From Filimonas effusa (GTDB lineage: Bacteria > Bacteroidota > Bacteroidia > Chitinophagales > Chitinophagaceae): DNA of 64,000 nt. Shown here piece by piece: positions 35,201-43,150 of this stretch. The translations under genes were made by a program, and so were the position numbers. Below the pieces are notes generated by a model that saw nothing but the letters and a program-made list of their open reading frames with translations, was not told the origin of the DNA and searched no databases. The stretch covers positions 434,001-498,000 of the forward strand of contig NZ_SDHZ01000002.1 of assembly GCF_004118675.1 (NCBI RefSeq), written 5' to 3'. Positions within the stretch are counted from its first letter, which is position 1, and each line of letters starts with the position of its first letter.

Positions 35201-35727
35201 TTAATAACAAACGTCGACGGAACCGGTACGCCCGGCATACTAAATACACCGGCTTCATCTGTCGCCAGCGAACGATGTGTCCCCTTCAGCTGTATCGTAG
35301 TTCCAGCCAGCCCCTCATTTAATGTATCCGTCACCACACCCTCAATCACACGCGTTTCCACAACAGGAGCTTCAGCAGCCTTCGCCACTACAATACCCTG
35401 CGACTTCCGTATAATGATAGCATTGTCATCAGGTGGAATAACAAATTCTAACCCCCTTTCACGCACTAACATCATCATTACATCCTGCAATGGCTTGTTC
35501 AGTACATGAATCGCTATCCGCTCCTTATCGTTGATGTAATTATTGCCGTAATTAATATTGTAGCCCGTCTGCTTTTTTATCCGGTTAAAAACCTCTTTTA
35601 AAGTGATTTTATTGGCGTCAAGTGTAACCCGTACCCGGGAGGGGATTTTTTGCTGACCGAAAAGTAAACCACTTAACAGCCACGTAATCAATAAAAGGAA
35701 CGGTTTTTTAACAGCAGCGTTGAGCAA
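32203..35727 (-). CDS. SusC/RagA TonB-dependent transporter with STN signalling domain
   Basis: An 1174-aa outer-membrane transporter. After the signal peptide (KKPFLLLITWLLSGLLFGQ) comes an STN domain (VTLDANKITLKEVFNRIKKQ, about residues 33-105), which in such transporters contacts the FecR anti-sigma factor. Then come a carboxypeptidase-like domain (about 125-205), the plug (TIRGRSTIFGNTTPLIVLD, AIWGTRAGNGVIVIQSKKG) and the barrel. The only start that keeps the signal peptide is a TTG at 35727; the codon two upstream is a stop. It is divergent from the sigma/FecR pair at 36225-37908, the expected partner. Ligand unknown. Confidence 0.93.
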   Translation of the reverse strand: MLNAAVKKPFLLLITWLLSGLLFGQQKIPSRVRVTLDANKITLKEVFNRIKKQTGYNINYGNNYINDKERIAIHVLNKPLQDVMMMLVRERGLEFVIPPDDNAIIIRKSQGIVVAKAAEAPVVETRVIEGVVTDTLNEGLAGTTIQLKGTHRSLATDEAGVFSMPGVPVPSTFVINRVGYQPVEMEWKGEGKLRIQLRELVQRMEDVTVASTGYQQIKRSKSAASYVVVDNNLLNRSISTNILDRLRGVASGVLFDNNSGSDVGITIRGRSTIFGNTTPLIVLDNYPYEGELSDINPNDIESVTILKDAVAAAIWGTRAGNGVIVIQSKKGVLGAKPKVSASSNFTYGVKPDVYYAPQLSSSEYIDVQQFLYKSGAFDGFRDYQAVNPAVQIMMDRSRGLISSADSAQRINALKQYDVRDDLNKYFYQSSFNQQYQVNVRGGTRTQTYYVSGGYDRNVPSNVKNLFERFSLKGNYTLSLLDKRLQISTDLFFTASNSYEQADKYNPAYPFARLADEKGNALPVMVTGTATLPGLKQSYTDTAGGGRLLDWQYRPLDELRNEYRRTKTRINDRRINVTATYRLLPGLSVSGNYQYNKAVSDVGVWSDANSYSVRYQVNTFTQINRSTGVISYPFPKGAILSNTENDLHSHFGRFQANYEKVLFKKHAVNAIAGYEVRSQDRVISRELYNGYDPATGASVPVDFNTFFPYYFNPLQTAKIFNTLAPGSWRADRNRSVYGNFSYVYDSKYLVTGSLRRDESNLFGASANKRGVPLWSAGAGWIVSKSAFYKAGWLPYLKLSASYGYNGNIDNSLSAYLTINTNTVLNSIYGNPTYSIFSPPNPSLSWERVRNINFLIDFSSRNNRISGTIEFYRKNGLDLIGRMPVAQQTGVSAFKGNSANINGSGVDIQLNTINTKGMIRWETNVLFNYNRETVKEYKYPQTGANSVIVSGDYDIDPLPGYPVRSVFSYRFAGLDTAGRPIGYANGKQSTVYTSITGSLDRSDLRFHGTMVPRVFGSMRNTISYHNLSLSFNIIYKLDYYFKRPSVNYYALYSFYGGEYHMADFGNRWQKRGDELTTTVPGMPAYTTGASQSETAFYSNSEVLVEKGDHIRWQDIQLSWALGSRAKTTKWGMKNISVNVYVNNLGVIWRANDKGLDPEALTVPIPKTYSLGFKAEF

Positions 35728-35748
35728 ATTTCACAGTATTTCTTATGA

Positions 35749-35756
35749 TAAAACTA
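35749..35756 (-). promoter_or_regulatory. Possible susC promoter -7 element (TAGTTTTA)
   Basis: On the minus strand TAGTTTTA lies 22 bp before the TTG start of susC, with TTTT exactly 19 bp further upstream. The upstream half coincides with the T-run of the hairpin at 35774-35807, so susC transcription would begin just past that terminator. Confidence 0.3.
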
Positions 35757-35773
35757 GCCAATCCACCTGAAAT

Positions 35774-35807
35774 AAAAAAGCCAACAGGCTTGTAAAAACC
35801 TGTTGGC
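35774..35807 (-). terminator. Minus-strand intrinsic terminator upstream of susC
   Basis: GCCAACAGG (35780-35788) and CCTGTTGGC (35799-35807) form a 9-bp stem; on the minus strand six T follow. It lies about 47 bp before the susC start, so it either ends a separate minus-strand transcript or attenuates susC. Confidence 0.7.
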
Positions 35808-35818
35808 AGGGTATTTTT

Positions 35819-36006
35819 CTATAGCCATAGGCATATACTGTCCCTCAAATGAGGCACTAAGGTGTTAGTCGAGTATCTTTCATAGGTTCGCTGTCCTGAT
35901 AATCCGAAGAAAGATTTACTCTGGTTTTCTATCTCATGTATATGTTTTCCTAGTGATTTTCCTGCTTCTGACAAGCCAGGAATAAGTTGTAGCAACGGCT
36001 GTTTCT
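35819..36006 (-). pseudogene. Open frame without ATG, possible gene remnant
   Basis: On the minus strand about 62 codons are open between a TAG near 36006 and a TAG at 35819-35821, 11 bp before the terminator stem. The translation (for example LIPGLSEAGKSLGKHIHEIE, then FGLSGQRTYERYSTNTLVPH) has ordinary protein-like composition, but there is no ATG or GTG early in the frame; a TTG is the only upstream option. An ATG in another frame (MVETAVATT..., 26 codons) enters from upstream and would join it after a frameshift. The family is not recognised. It may equally be non-coding leader. Confidence 0.3.
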
Positions 36007-36090
36007 ACCATATGACACGCGCCGGAGAAATATCTACATACGGATTTTAAAAAAAATTGTAGCTCCCTCCCCTGATTGTAGAAACTTGCG

Positions 36091-36098
36091 TACTTTTG
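36091..36098 (+). promoter_or_regulatory. -7 element (TACTTTTG) of the sigma gene
   Basis: An exact TAnnTTTG match 127 bp before the ATG at 36225. The -33 TTTG is not present at normal spacing. Confidence 0.4.
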
Positions 36099-36224
36099 TA
36101 CCGATGAATTCCGGTTTTCTACCCGCTAATTATCAGATTTAATATCCATTAAAAAAACTGCTAACTACGTGTTATTTGAAAAACATTGGATATTATTGTT
36201 TATTGTTTAGACCCTATAGCATTG

Positions 36225-36749
36225 ATGACAAACGACGAAATATTGCTGGCGCGTATCGCAAAACATGATCAGGAGGCATTCCGGGAGATCAGGGAGCGTT
36301 ACCAACCATACATGCGTTTGCAGGCATTTCATATTCTGAAATGTGAACAGCAGGCACAGGATGTGGTTCAGGAATGTTTTATCCATATCTGGGAAAAACC
36401 CAGGCAGATCGATAACCTCGGCGCTTACCTGATGACCGCTACCAGGAATAAGTGTAAAAGGGCTCTCGAAAACCGTCAGCGCGAAAAGAAACTGCTGGCC
36501 GACTTTGGCCTCACCATGAGCCGGAGTTATTCAACAGACCCCGCCGCTACCGGCGAACTCGGTAGAGAACTTAATCAGGCAGTTTTATCACTGCCGCCAC
36601 AACAATACAAAGTATTTCTGGCGCACCACATAGAAGGAAAAAGATATAAAGACATCTGCGAAGACCATGGAATGACCGAACATGCCGTTAGAAATTATCT
36701 TAATATAGCCTTGAAAAAACTCCGGGAAAAATTAGCCCATCTCACGTAA
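36225..36749 (+). CDS. ECF RNA polymerase sigma factor
   Basis: A 174-aa sigma-70 factor of the ECF group. Region 2 includes EAFREIRERYQPYM and QDVVQECFIHIWEKP (core binding and -10 recognition); region 4 includes LPPQQYKVFLAHHIEGKRYKDICEDHGMTEHAVRNYLNIALKKLRE. The ATG at 36225 gives the standard MTNDEILLARIAKHDQEAF opening, whereas the longer frame adds 13 unlikely residues. It should direct transcription of the divergent susCD when the transporter signals ligand. The FecR gene follows after 10 bp. Confidence 0.93.
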   Translation: MTNDEILLARIAKHDQEAFREIRERYQPYMRLQAFHILKCEQQAQDVVQECFIHIWEKPRQIDNLGAYLMTATRNKCKRALENRQREKKLLADFGLTMSRSYSTDPAATGELGRELNQAVLSLPPQQYKVFLAHHIEGKRYKDICEDHGMTEHAVRNYLNIALKKLREKLAHLT

Positions 36750-36759
36750 AGACACCGTT

Positions 36760-37908
36760 ATGGAAGACAAGAAATTATCGCGTCTCTACATACTTATGGC
36801 AAACGAACTGTTTGACCGTATCACTCCTTCAGAAAAAAAAGAACTGCAGGAGTTGCTGACTGAAGATCCTGAAGCCATGGAACTTTGGAAAGAGTTTCAG
36901 GCGGCATACGCTTCCGACGAAATAAAAGACAAAGTCCAGGAATTTATCCGCCAGGACGATACCGAAGTATTGATGAAAGCAATACGTCACCGCTCAAGAC
37001 TACGTAAGATCAGCCAGGTCGCAGCTGCTGCTGCCATCGTCGCTGTAGGTGCTTTCGCCCTTAAACAATACTTCTTCCAGCCTTCAGCCCAAACAAATCG
37101 CCCTACAATTGTTGCAGGAGCTACCCTTAATAAAGGTAACCTCACCATCCAGCTGCCCTCCGGCAACCAGGTGAACCTGGCATCATTCACGCGATACCAG
37201 GAAAAAAATATCCTGCTCCAGAACGATACCGTTAATCACATCCTGAAATATACCAGCCTCGGCGAAAGCGCAGAAGGCGCAACTAATATTTTATCAGTTC
37301 CCGCAGGCCAGGAATACCACCTGGTACTGGAAGATGGCACCGAAGTTTTTGTAAACTCAAGCTCCCAGGTTCAGTTCCCGGCGTCCTTCGCAGATAATAG
37401 CCGCGAAGTCGCCATCAGTGGTGAAGCATTCCTCAAAGTAGCACAGGATGCTACCAAACCTTTCCAGGTACAACTGCCCAAAGGCACTGTCCAGGTATTA
37501 GGCACTTCATTTAACGTGAATACCTACGACTCCGCCTCCTTGAAAGTATCCCTGAAAGATGGCGCAGTAGCATTCCTCAATAATAACCAAAGCACCCGCC
37601 TCTCTCCGGGCCAGCAGGTTATACTCGACAGACAAACCGATCAGGTTGCAGTCAAACCTTTCAACGCCAATGAATTAAGTTGGACCGAAGGTAACTATGT
37701 ACTGGATAACATGCCATTGAGCGAACTCAAAAACCTCCTGCCACGCTGGTACGGCGTAGAAGTGGTTTTCGACAACGATGCCATTAGCAAAGAAGTGCTC
37801 ACCGTTACACTCAATAAGAAAAAGCCTATTGACCAACTGCTGGGTTATCTGCAAATGGCGTTGAACTGCAACTACCGCTTCGAAAACGGCGTACTGCACC
37901 TCCGCTAA
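36760..37908 (+). CDS. FecR-family anti-sigma factor
   Basis: A 382-aa inner-membrane protein. Residues 1-85 are the cytosolic anti-sigma part, about 88-104 the single membrane helix (VAAAAAIVAVGAFALKQ), about 185-280 the FecR domain (VPAGQEYHLVLEDGTEVFVN, GEAFLKVAQDATKPFQVQ, VLGTSFNVNTYD), and the C-terminal 70 residues the STN-like domain (DNMPLSELKNLLPRWYGVEV). It holds the sigma factor inactive until the STN domain of the SusC partner signals across the periplasm. It is in one operon with the sigma gene. Confidence 0.93.
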   Translation: MEDKKLSRLYILMANELFDRITPSEKKELQELLTEDPEAMELWKEFQAAYASDEIKDKVQEFIRQDDTEVLMKAIRHRSRLRKISQVAAAAAIVAVGAFALKQYFFQPSAQTNRPTIVAGATLNKGNLTIQLPSGNQVNLASFTRYQEKNILLQNDTVNHILKYTSLGESAEGATNILSVPAGQEYHLVLEDGTEVFVNSSSQVQFPASFADNSREVAISGEAFLKVAQDATKPFQVQLPKGTVQVLGTSFNVNTYDSASLKVSLKDGAVAFLNNNQSTRLSPGQQVILDRQTDQVAVKPFNANELSWTEGNYVLDNMPLSELKNLLPRWYGVEVVFDNDAISKEVLTVTLNKKKPIDQLLGYLQMALNCNYRFENGVLHLR

Positions 37909-37963
37909 GAATTTATTTGGCCATTATCACTTCTGTTTACCTTATTCCGCTACTTTAGCGGCA

Positions 37964-38614
37964 ATGAGAGCATACTTTATTAGTGGGTTAGGCGCCGACA
38001 AAAAAGCTTTTCAAAATATAAACCTGCCCCGGCCATTTGAAACAATTCATCTGAACTGGATCGCCCCTCTGGCGGACGAATCCATAGCAAGTTATGCACA
38101 ACGTCTTGCCGGTCAAATTAATAGATCAGAAAGCTTTATATTGATAGGCCTTTCCTTCGGAGGATTGATAGCTACAGAAATAGCTAAAATCATCCCGCCA
38201 TATAAACTGGTGCTCATTTCAAGCGCCGCCACCCGCAAAGAATTGCCTTTATCAATGCGGTTTGCAGGTTTGTGTAAACTGGAAAAATTACTGCCCTACA
38301 AATCCCTCCGCAAACCAGGCCGCCTGCTGAACTACGCCTTCAGCCCCCTGGATAACAATAGCCGCCAGATCATACATGCTATGATCGCAGCATCTGATCC
38401 CAATTTCATAAAATGGGCAATAAAAGCTGTATTACATTGGAATAACAAGAAAAAACCAGCCAACCTGCTGCAGATCCACGGCGACAAAGACAAGATCTTC
38501 CCCGGCAAAAATGCAAAGTCAGCCATTATGATGCATGGAGGAGGCCACTTTTGTGTCTATAGCCACGGAGCGGTAATCAGTTCCCTCATTGTAAACAATT
38601 GCACTCCCGAATAA
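37964..38614 (+). CDS. Alpha/beta hydrolase
   Basis: A 216-aa protein. The nucleophile elbow is GLSFGG (about residues 62-67, Ser64), and the likely catalytic His is in MHGGGHFCVYSHG near the end; IHGDKDKIFP (about 168-177) precedes it. No signal peptide. The substrate is unknown. The last six codons (NNCTPE and stop) lie inside the first unit of a 20-bp tandem repeat, so the natural C-terminus may have been changed by the repeat. Confidence 0.82.
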   Translation: MRAYFISGLGADKKAFQNINLPRPFETIHLNWIAPLADESIASYAQRLAGQINRSESFILIGLSFGGLIATEIAKIIPPYKLVLISSAATRKELPLSMRFAGLCKLEKLLPYKSLRKPGRLLNYAFSPLDNNSRQIIHAMIAASDPNFIKWAIKAVLHWNNKKKPANLLQIHGDKDKIFPGKNAKSAIMMHGGGHFCVYSHGAVISSLIVNNCTPE

Positions 38615-38707
38615 ACAATTGCACTCCCGAATAAACAACTGCACTCCCAAATAGAACAATTGCACTCCCGGATACAATAACCTTCAAACAAACAATCGTA
38701 CTCCCTT
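38593..38707. repeat. 20-bp tandem repeat at the 3' end of the hydrolase gene
   Basis: AAACAATTGCACTCCCGAAT occurs twice exactly (38593-38612 and 38613-38632), then with two changes (38633-38652), then as a 21-bp variant (38653-38673); a degenerate fifth unit lies near 38690-38707. Each full unit holds CAATTG or a variant and CACTCCC. The first unit contains the stop codon of the hydrolase gene. Confidence 0.85.
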
Positions 38708-38736
38708 CATTACAATTACCTTCCCCCAGGCTGATC

Positions 38737-39612
38737 CTATCCCCGCGGAGCCTTTGCCAGGTAAACCGTCTGCCATACCCTGGTTTGCTTGGCTTTCCGG
38801 CCGCCACCACCGCCGCCAATACGGCCCAGTGAACCACTGCCTATCGAAACCCCCATTCCACTGCCGCCAAAGCCGCCCATGCCAAACCCACCGCCGATCG
38901 AAATACCACCGCCTCCGCCACCACCGCTGCCGCGTTGACCCGGTTGTGGTAAAAGACCGTCAATATAAAACCCTACAGCAAGATTCCTGTTAGCATAAAC
39001 ACCACTGGTCACCTTGGGATATAAAACTTTCAATGGCACCTTGGCTTCATATACCAGGTCTCCCGCTGCATTGAAATTAAGGTTCACCTCCACCCCCTCT
39101 TCACTTACCTGCCCTGCATTATAATTATCGATAGCCGTAGTACTGCTGAAACCAAATAACCGGTACGATTCCAGCCCCGGCAGGCTTGTATTGCTGTTTG
39201 CCCCTGCCGCACGGCCCGAAATAGGCGCACCATTCCTTCTCAACCCCTCGGCGCCGGTAGGAAACGAAATACCCGCCGCCCTTTCTTCACTCATCTCCGC
39301 ATGACTGTTAAACCATACTGTCATACCACCTTTGATAATCTTCTCCTGCGTCTCCTCATCCTTGGTGGTCATTTGCACATATACGTTGTTCGAATCACTC
39401 GTGATATTATAAGCGAGCTTTTCCTTTTGCGCATAATAACGCAAAGGTTTTACCCAGTCGCTGTCATTTCCATCAATAACAATAGGCGCCTGCTGCCATT
39501 GCGTAGGCTGCAAAGCATCCCCCTGATCCCCCCTGGCAGAACGACATCCCCAGGCAAACAATAAAACAGCTAATGACAAAAAGCCGTATACACCGGTAGT
39601 GGATTGTTTCAT
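38737..39612 (-). CDS. Lipoprotein with a CBM9-like domain and glycine-rich tail
   Basis: A 291-aa protein. The lipobox FAWGC makes it a lipoprotein. Residues about 40-200 resemble a carbohydrate-binding/DOMON-like beta-sandwich (IVIDGNDSDWVKPLRYYAQK, TSDSNNVYVQMTTKDEETQE), as found in CBM9-type domains. Residues about 220-275 are glycine-rich (GSGGGGGGGISIGGGFGMGG). The C-terminus KQTRVWQTVYLAKAPRG is short and basic. Start at 39612 (MKQSTTGVYGF), where the signal peptide begins; the longer frame adds nine residues. No partner gene is clear. Role not known. Confidence 0.7.
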   Translation of the reverse strand: MKQSTTGVYGFLSLAVLLFAWGCRSARGDQGDALQPTQWQQAPIVIDGNDSDWVKPLRYYAQKEKLAYNITSDSNNVYVQMTTKDEETQEKIIKGGMTVWFNSHAEMSEERAAGISFPTGAEGLRRNGAPISGRAAGANSNTSLPGLESYRLFGFSSTTAIDNYNAGQVSEEGVEVNLNFNAAGDLVYEAKVPLKVLYPKVTSGVYANRNLAVGFYIDGLLPQPGQRGSGGGGGGGISIGGGFGMGGFGGSGMGVSIGSGSLGRIGGGGGGRKAKQTRVWQTVYLAKAPRG

Positions 39613-39844
39613 ACCAGCAAATTTAACCAGAATGACCATTCTGATACGCAGGAAAACCCGGATTTAACGAACTCATAGGCAGTGTAACAAAACCTTAATT
39701 CTTTCCTTACGGGCAATTAGTAACCATATTGTCCGTATCTTGGCGGCCCATCAAGCTTTATTTTACTGAAAGTGACTTTGTGGCCTGTCCATTAACAATA
39801 ATGGTCTGGAATTTTTATTCTTAAATCATACTTACCCTGCGATT

Positions 39845-40603
39845 ATGGTCGTAATTATTGTTTTTTTTCTGTGCCATTGGTTCCTTTCATTATTCTTTCA
39901 CTCGTTCTTTTTGCACCGCTACGCCTCCCATCAACTATATACCACCCATAAGAACTGGGAACGCTTTTTCTATTTTTCTACCTGGCTTACACAAGGCTCT
40001 TCTTTCCTGGTGCCACGCGCCTATGGCGTCCTGCATCGCATGCACCACGAATACAGTGACACCGAAAAAGATCCGCATTCCCCGCATTTCTTCAAAGACA
40101 TCTGGCAAATGATGTGGCATACCGCAAAAGTGTTCACGCAGATCCGTACAGGCGAAAAACAACCCGAACCACAATTCACAAAAGAATACCTGCCCAAATG
40201 GGACCTGCTCGACCGCTGGGGTAATACACTGCTGGTACGACTGGTTTTTATGGCCGCCTATACCACCATCTATATCATTTTCGCACCCAACTATTGGTGG
40301 TTCCTCCTGCTGCCCATCCATTTCCTGATGGGCCCTATACAAGGAGCTGTCGTAAACTGGTGCGGCCATAAATACGGCTATAGCAATTACAGCAATGGCG
40401 ACCATTCAAGAAATTCTACCCCCTGGGGAGTATTACTCATGGGCGAATTATTTCAGAACAACCACCACTACGAAAAAAACAGCGCCAACTTCGCAATGAA
40501 GTGGTTCGAATTTGATACTACCTATCTCATCATGCGGGTCTTGAATAAAGTACGTATCATAAAACTCATTCCCCTCGAAATAAAAAATCAGCAATCCAGG
40601 TAA
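39845..40603 (+). CDS. Acyl-lipid/acyl-CoA fatty acid desaturase
   Basis: A 252-aa membrane enzyme with the three histidine boxes of desaturases: HRYASH (about residues 24-29), HRMHH (about 61-65) and NNHHYEKN (about 213). Several membrane helices surround them. It introduces a double bond into fatty acyl chains using a di-iron centre and oxygen. It is shorter than many delta-9 desaturases (about 300) but all boxes are present. It stands alone, 93 bp before the GH95 gene. Confidence 0.85.
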   Translation: MVVIIVFFLCHWFLSLFFHSFFLHRYASHQLYTTHKNWERFFYFSTWLTQGSSFLVPRAYGVLHRMHHEYSDTEKDPHSPHFFKDIWQMMWHTAKVFTQIRTGEKQPEPQFTKEYLPKWDLLDRWGNTLLVRLVFMAAYTTIYIIFAPNYWWFLLLPIHFLMGPIQGAVVNWCGHKYGYSNYSNGDHSRNSTPWGVLLMGELFQNNHHYEKNSANFAMKWFEFDTTYLIMRVLNKVRIIKLIPLEIKNQQSR

Positions 40604-40696
40604 AAAGCCGGCAGTTGCCATCCACCACTATCCCATTCGCTGCCTCTCATATTTCAGCGGAAATAACTTACCTTACTGGTAGCTATTCCAACGTGT

Positions 40697-43129
40697 ATGA
40701 AATACAGTTTCGCCATTTTCAACCTGCTGGCCGCCGTTTTCTACTGTTCAGGCAGCCAGTTGCAAGCCCAGTCAGCATCCCCTTCTCCATTACAGTTATG
40801 GTACCGGCAGCCCGCTGCCAACTGGAACGAAGCATTACCACTCGGTAATGGCCAGCTTGGAGCCATGGACTGGGGAGGCGCCGCCACCGCCTGCTTTCAG
40901 CTGAATGAACATACCTTGTGGACAGGTGGCCCGGCCCCGCTCGACCCCAACAAAGAAGCCATAAAATACCTGTCACAGGTACGCGCAGCCTTGTTCAGAG
41001 ACAGTATCAAAGAAGCCATCAGTCTCCTCAGGCAAATGCAAGGCCCCAATACCCAAATGTACCAGCCAATGGGCGATCTGCTCATCAGGCAGTCTTTTAC
41101 AGGCGAACCTGCACAATACCAGCGGCAGCTCAACCTTTCTACAGCCAGCACACTCACCAGCTTCCAGGTAAATGGCGTTACCTACACGCGGCAGGCATTT
41201 ATCTCCGCCCCCGATAACGTAATGCAGATCCATATCAAAGCAAACCGCCCGGGCGCACTCAGCTTTGAAACTGTCGTTCAGCACCCGCTGCCATACTATA
41301 AAATGATCACCACCGACAACCAGATCGTACTTGCCGGTAAAGCCCGCATCAACAGCGACGCCGATGGTAATCTCTATTCAGATGACAGCCAGTGCGCAGG
41401 CATGCGCTTCCAGTTCAGGGTTAAACTAGCCGCTACCGACGGACAGGTAACAACTACCGACAGCTCTCTTCAGGTAAACAACGCCACCGAGGCAATACTG
41501 CTCGTAGCCGGCGCCACAAGCTTTAACGGCTACGATAAATGCCCCGATAAAGACGGCAAGAACGAAGCCGCCATTACCACTGAATATATTCAGAAAGCAC
41601 TGACAAAAACAGCACAGCAACGCTGGAATGCACACCTGAAAGACTATCGCTCTTTTTTCAACCGTGTATCTCTCGATCTGGGTGCCTCCGCTAATAGCGC
41701 CTTGCCTACCGATAAACGTCTTGCCGCCTACAAAAAGGGCGACGCCGATCCGGCGCTCGAAGCCCTCTATTTTCAATATGGCCGCTACCTCCTTATCAGC
41801 TGCTCAAGACCAGGCGGACAACCTGCCAACCTCCAGGGCATGTGGAATAAAGAACTCAGCCCGCCCTGGCGCAGCAACTACACAACCAACATTAACCTGC
41901 AAATGAATTACTGGCCCGCAGAAGTGTGTAACCTCTCTGAAATGACCGAACCTTTGATCCGGCATATTCAGCGGCTTGCAAAAAATGGAACCGCAACAGC
42001 CAGCGAATACTATCACGCCAAAGGCTGGGTAGTGCATCATAATACCGACATCTGGGCGCAAACAAACCCCGTGGGTGAAGGCGCAGGAGATCCCAAATGG
42101 GCCAACTGGTCACTCGGTAGCCCCTGGTTAAGCCAACACCTCTATGAACACTACCGCTTTACAGGCAACAAACGTTACCTCCGCGATACAGCCTATCCGC
42201 TGATGAAAACAGCAGCGCTCTTCTGTCTCGACTGGCTGGTGGAAAAAGATGGATGGCTGGTTACAGCCCCTTCTACCTCTCCGGAAAATGAATATATCTT
42301 ACCCGGCGGCACCAAAGGCACCGTTACCGTGGCCTCAACAATGGATATGGAAATTATCTGGGATCTGTTCACCAACATCATGGAAGCAAGCAATGTATTG
42401 GGTATCGATCAGGACTTCGCAGCACTCGTAAAACAAAAACGCAGCCAGCTCAGGCCTTTCCAGATAGGTAGAAAAGGAAACCTGGTAGAATGGTACGCCG
42501 ATTGGGAAGACACCGATCCTAAGCATCGCCATGTTTCTCACTTGTTTGGCCTGCACCCCGGCCGCGAGATCTCCCCCCTGCTCGATTCTGCCATTGCCAA
42601 CGCCTGCCGCAGAACACTCGAAATACGCGGCGATGGCGGCACCGGCTGGAGCAAAGCCTGGAAAATAAACTTCTGGGCACGGCTGCTCGATGGCAACCAC
42701 GCCTATAAAATGCTCGGCGAACTACTCCGCTATTCTACACTCGATAACTTATTCGATACACATCCCCCGTTCCAGATCGACGGCAACTTCGGGGCAACAG
42801 CAGGTATCGCAGAAATGCTGCTGCAAAGTCACCTGAATGAAATACAATTGCTGCCGGCATTACCCAACGCCTGGGAAAAGGGTAATGTAAAAGGCCTCGT
42901 AGCACGCGGAGGTTTCGAAATAGAACTATTCTGGGAAAAAGGTAAACTAACAAAAGCATTCATCCTCTCCCGTAATGGAGCGCCGTGCAAACTTGCCACA
43001 AACAATAAAATAACTATTAAAGGGATCAGCACAACATCAAAACAACAAACAGTGAACAGCAATATTCAGTACATCACCACCTTCACAACAAAACCAGGTA
43101 CCAGGTACGAAGTAACAGGCCTGCTATAA
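40697..43129 (+). CDS. Glycoside hydrolase family 95 (alpha-L-fucosidase type)
   Basis: An 810-aa exported enzyme (signal to about QLQA). The N-terminal beta-sandwich starts LWYRQPAANWNEALPLGNGQ, typical of GH95. The (alpha/alpha)6 barrel has NLQMNYWPAEVCNL, PSTSPENEY with the likely general-acid Glu, and GTGWSKAWKINFWARL and PPFQIDGNFGATAGIAEML near the active site. GH95 enzymes invert and remove alpha-1,2-L-fucose, or L-galactose in some plant-glycan types. No SusCD pair is adjacent. The gene is separated from the convergent aldo-keto reductase by about 20 bp. Confidence 0.92.
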   Translation: MKYSFAIFNLLAAVFYCSGSQLQAQSASPSPLQLWYRQPAANWNEALPLGNGQLGAMDWGGAATACFQLNEHTLWTGGPAPLDPNKEAIKYLSQVRAALFRDSIKEAISLLRQMQGPNTQMYQPMGDLLIRQSFTGEPAQYQRQLNLSTASTLTSFQVNGVTYTRQAFISAPDNVMQIHIKANRPGALSFETVVQHPLPYYKMITTDNQIVLAGKARINSDADGNLYSDDSQCAGMRFQFRVKLAATDGQVTTTDSSLQVNNATEAILLVAGATSFNGYDKCPDKDGKNEAAITTEYIQKALTKTAQQRWNAHLKDYRSFFNRVSLDLGASANSALPTDKRLAAYKKGDADPALEALYFQYGRYLLISCSRPGGQPANLQGMWNKELSPPWRSNYTTNINLQMNYWPAEVCNLSEMTEPLIRHIQRLAKNGTATASEYYHAKGWVVHHNTDIWAQTNPVGEGAGDPKWANWSLGSPWLSQHLYEHYRFTGNKRYLRDTAYPLMKTAALFCLDWLVEKDGWLVTAPSTSPENEYILPGGTKGTVTVASTMDMEIIWDLFTNIMEASNVLGIDQDFAALVKQKRSQLRPFQIGRKGNLVEWYADWEDTDPKHRHVSHLFGLHPGREISPLLDSAIANACRRTLEIRGDGGTGWSKAWKINFWARLLDGNHAYKMLGELLRYSTLDNLFDTHPPFQIDGNFGATAGIAEMLLQSHLNEIQLLPALPNAWEKGNVKGLVARGGFEIELFWEKGKLTKAFILSRNGAPCKLATNNKITIKGISTTSKQQTVNSNIQYITTFTTKPGTRYEVTGLL

Positions 43130-43150
43130 CTGTACAATTAATTTAATGGC

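Larger units (their letters stand above)
35728..36224. other. Divergent control region between susC and the sigma gene
   Basis: A 497-bp gap holding the possible susC promoter, a minus-strand terminator, an ATG-less open frame and, towards the right, a TAnnTTTG box for the sigma gene. Positions 36010-36085 are AT-rich without obvious structure. Confidence 0.5.
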
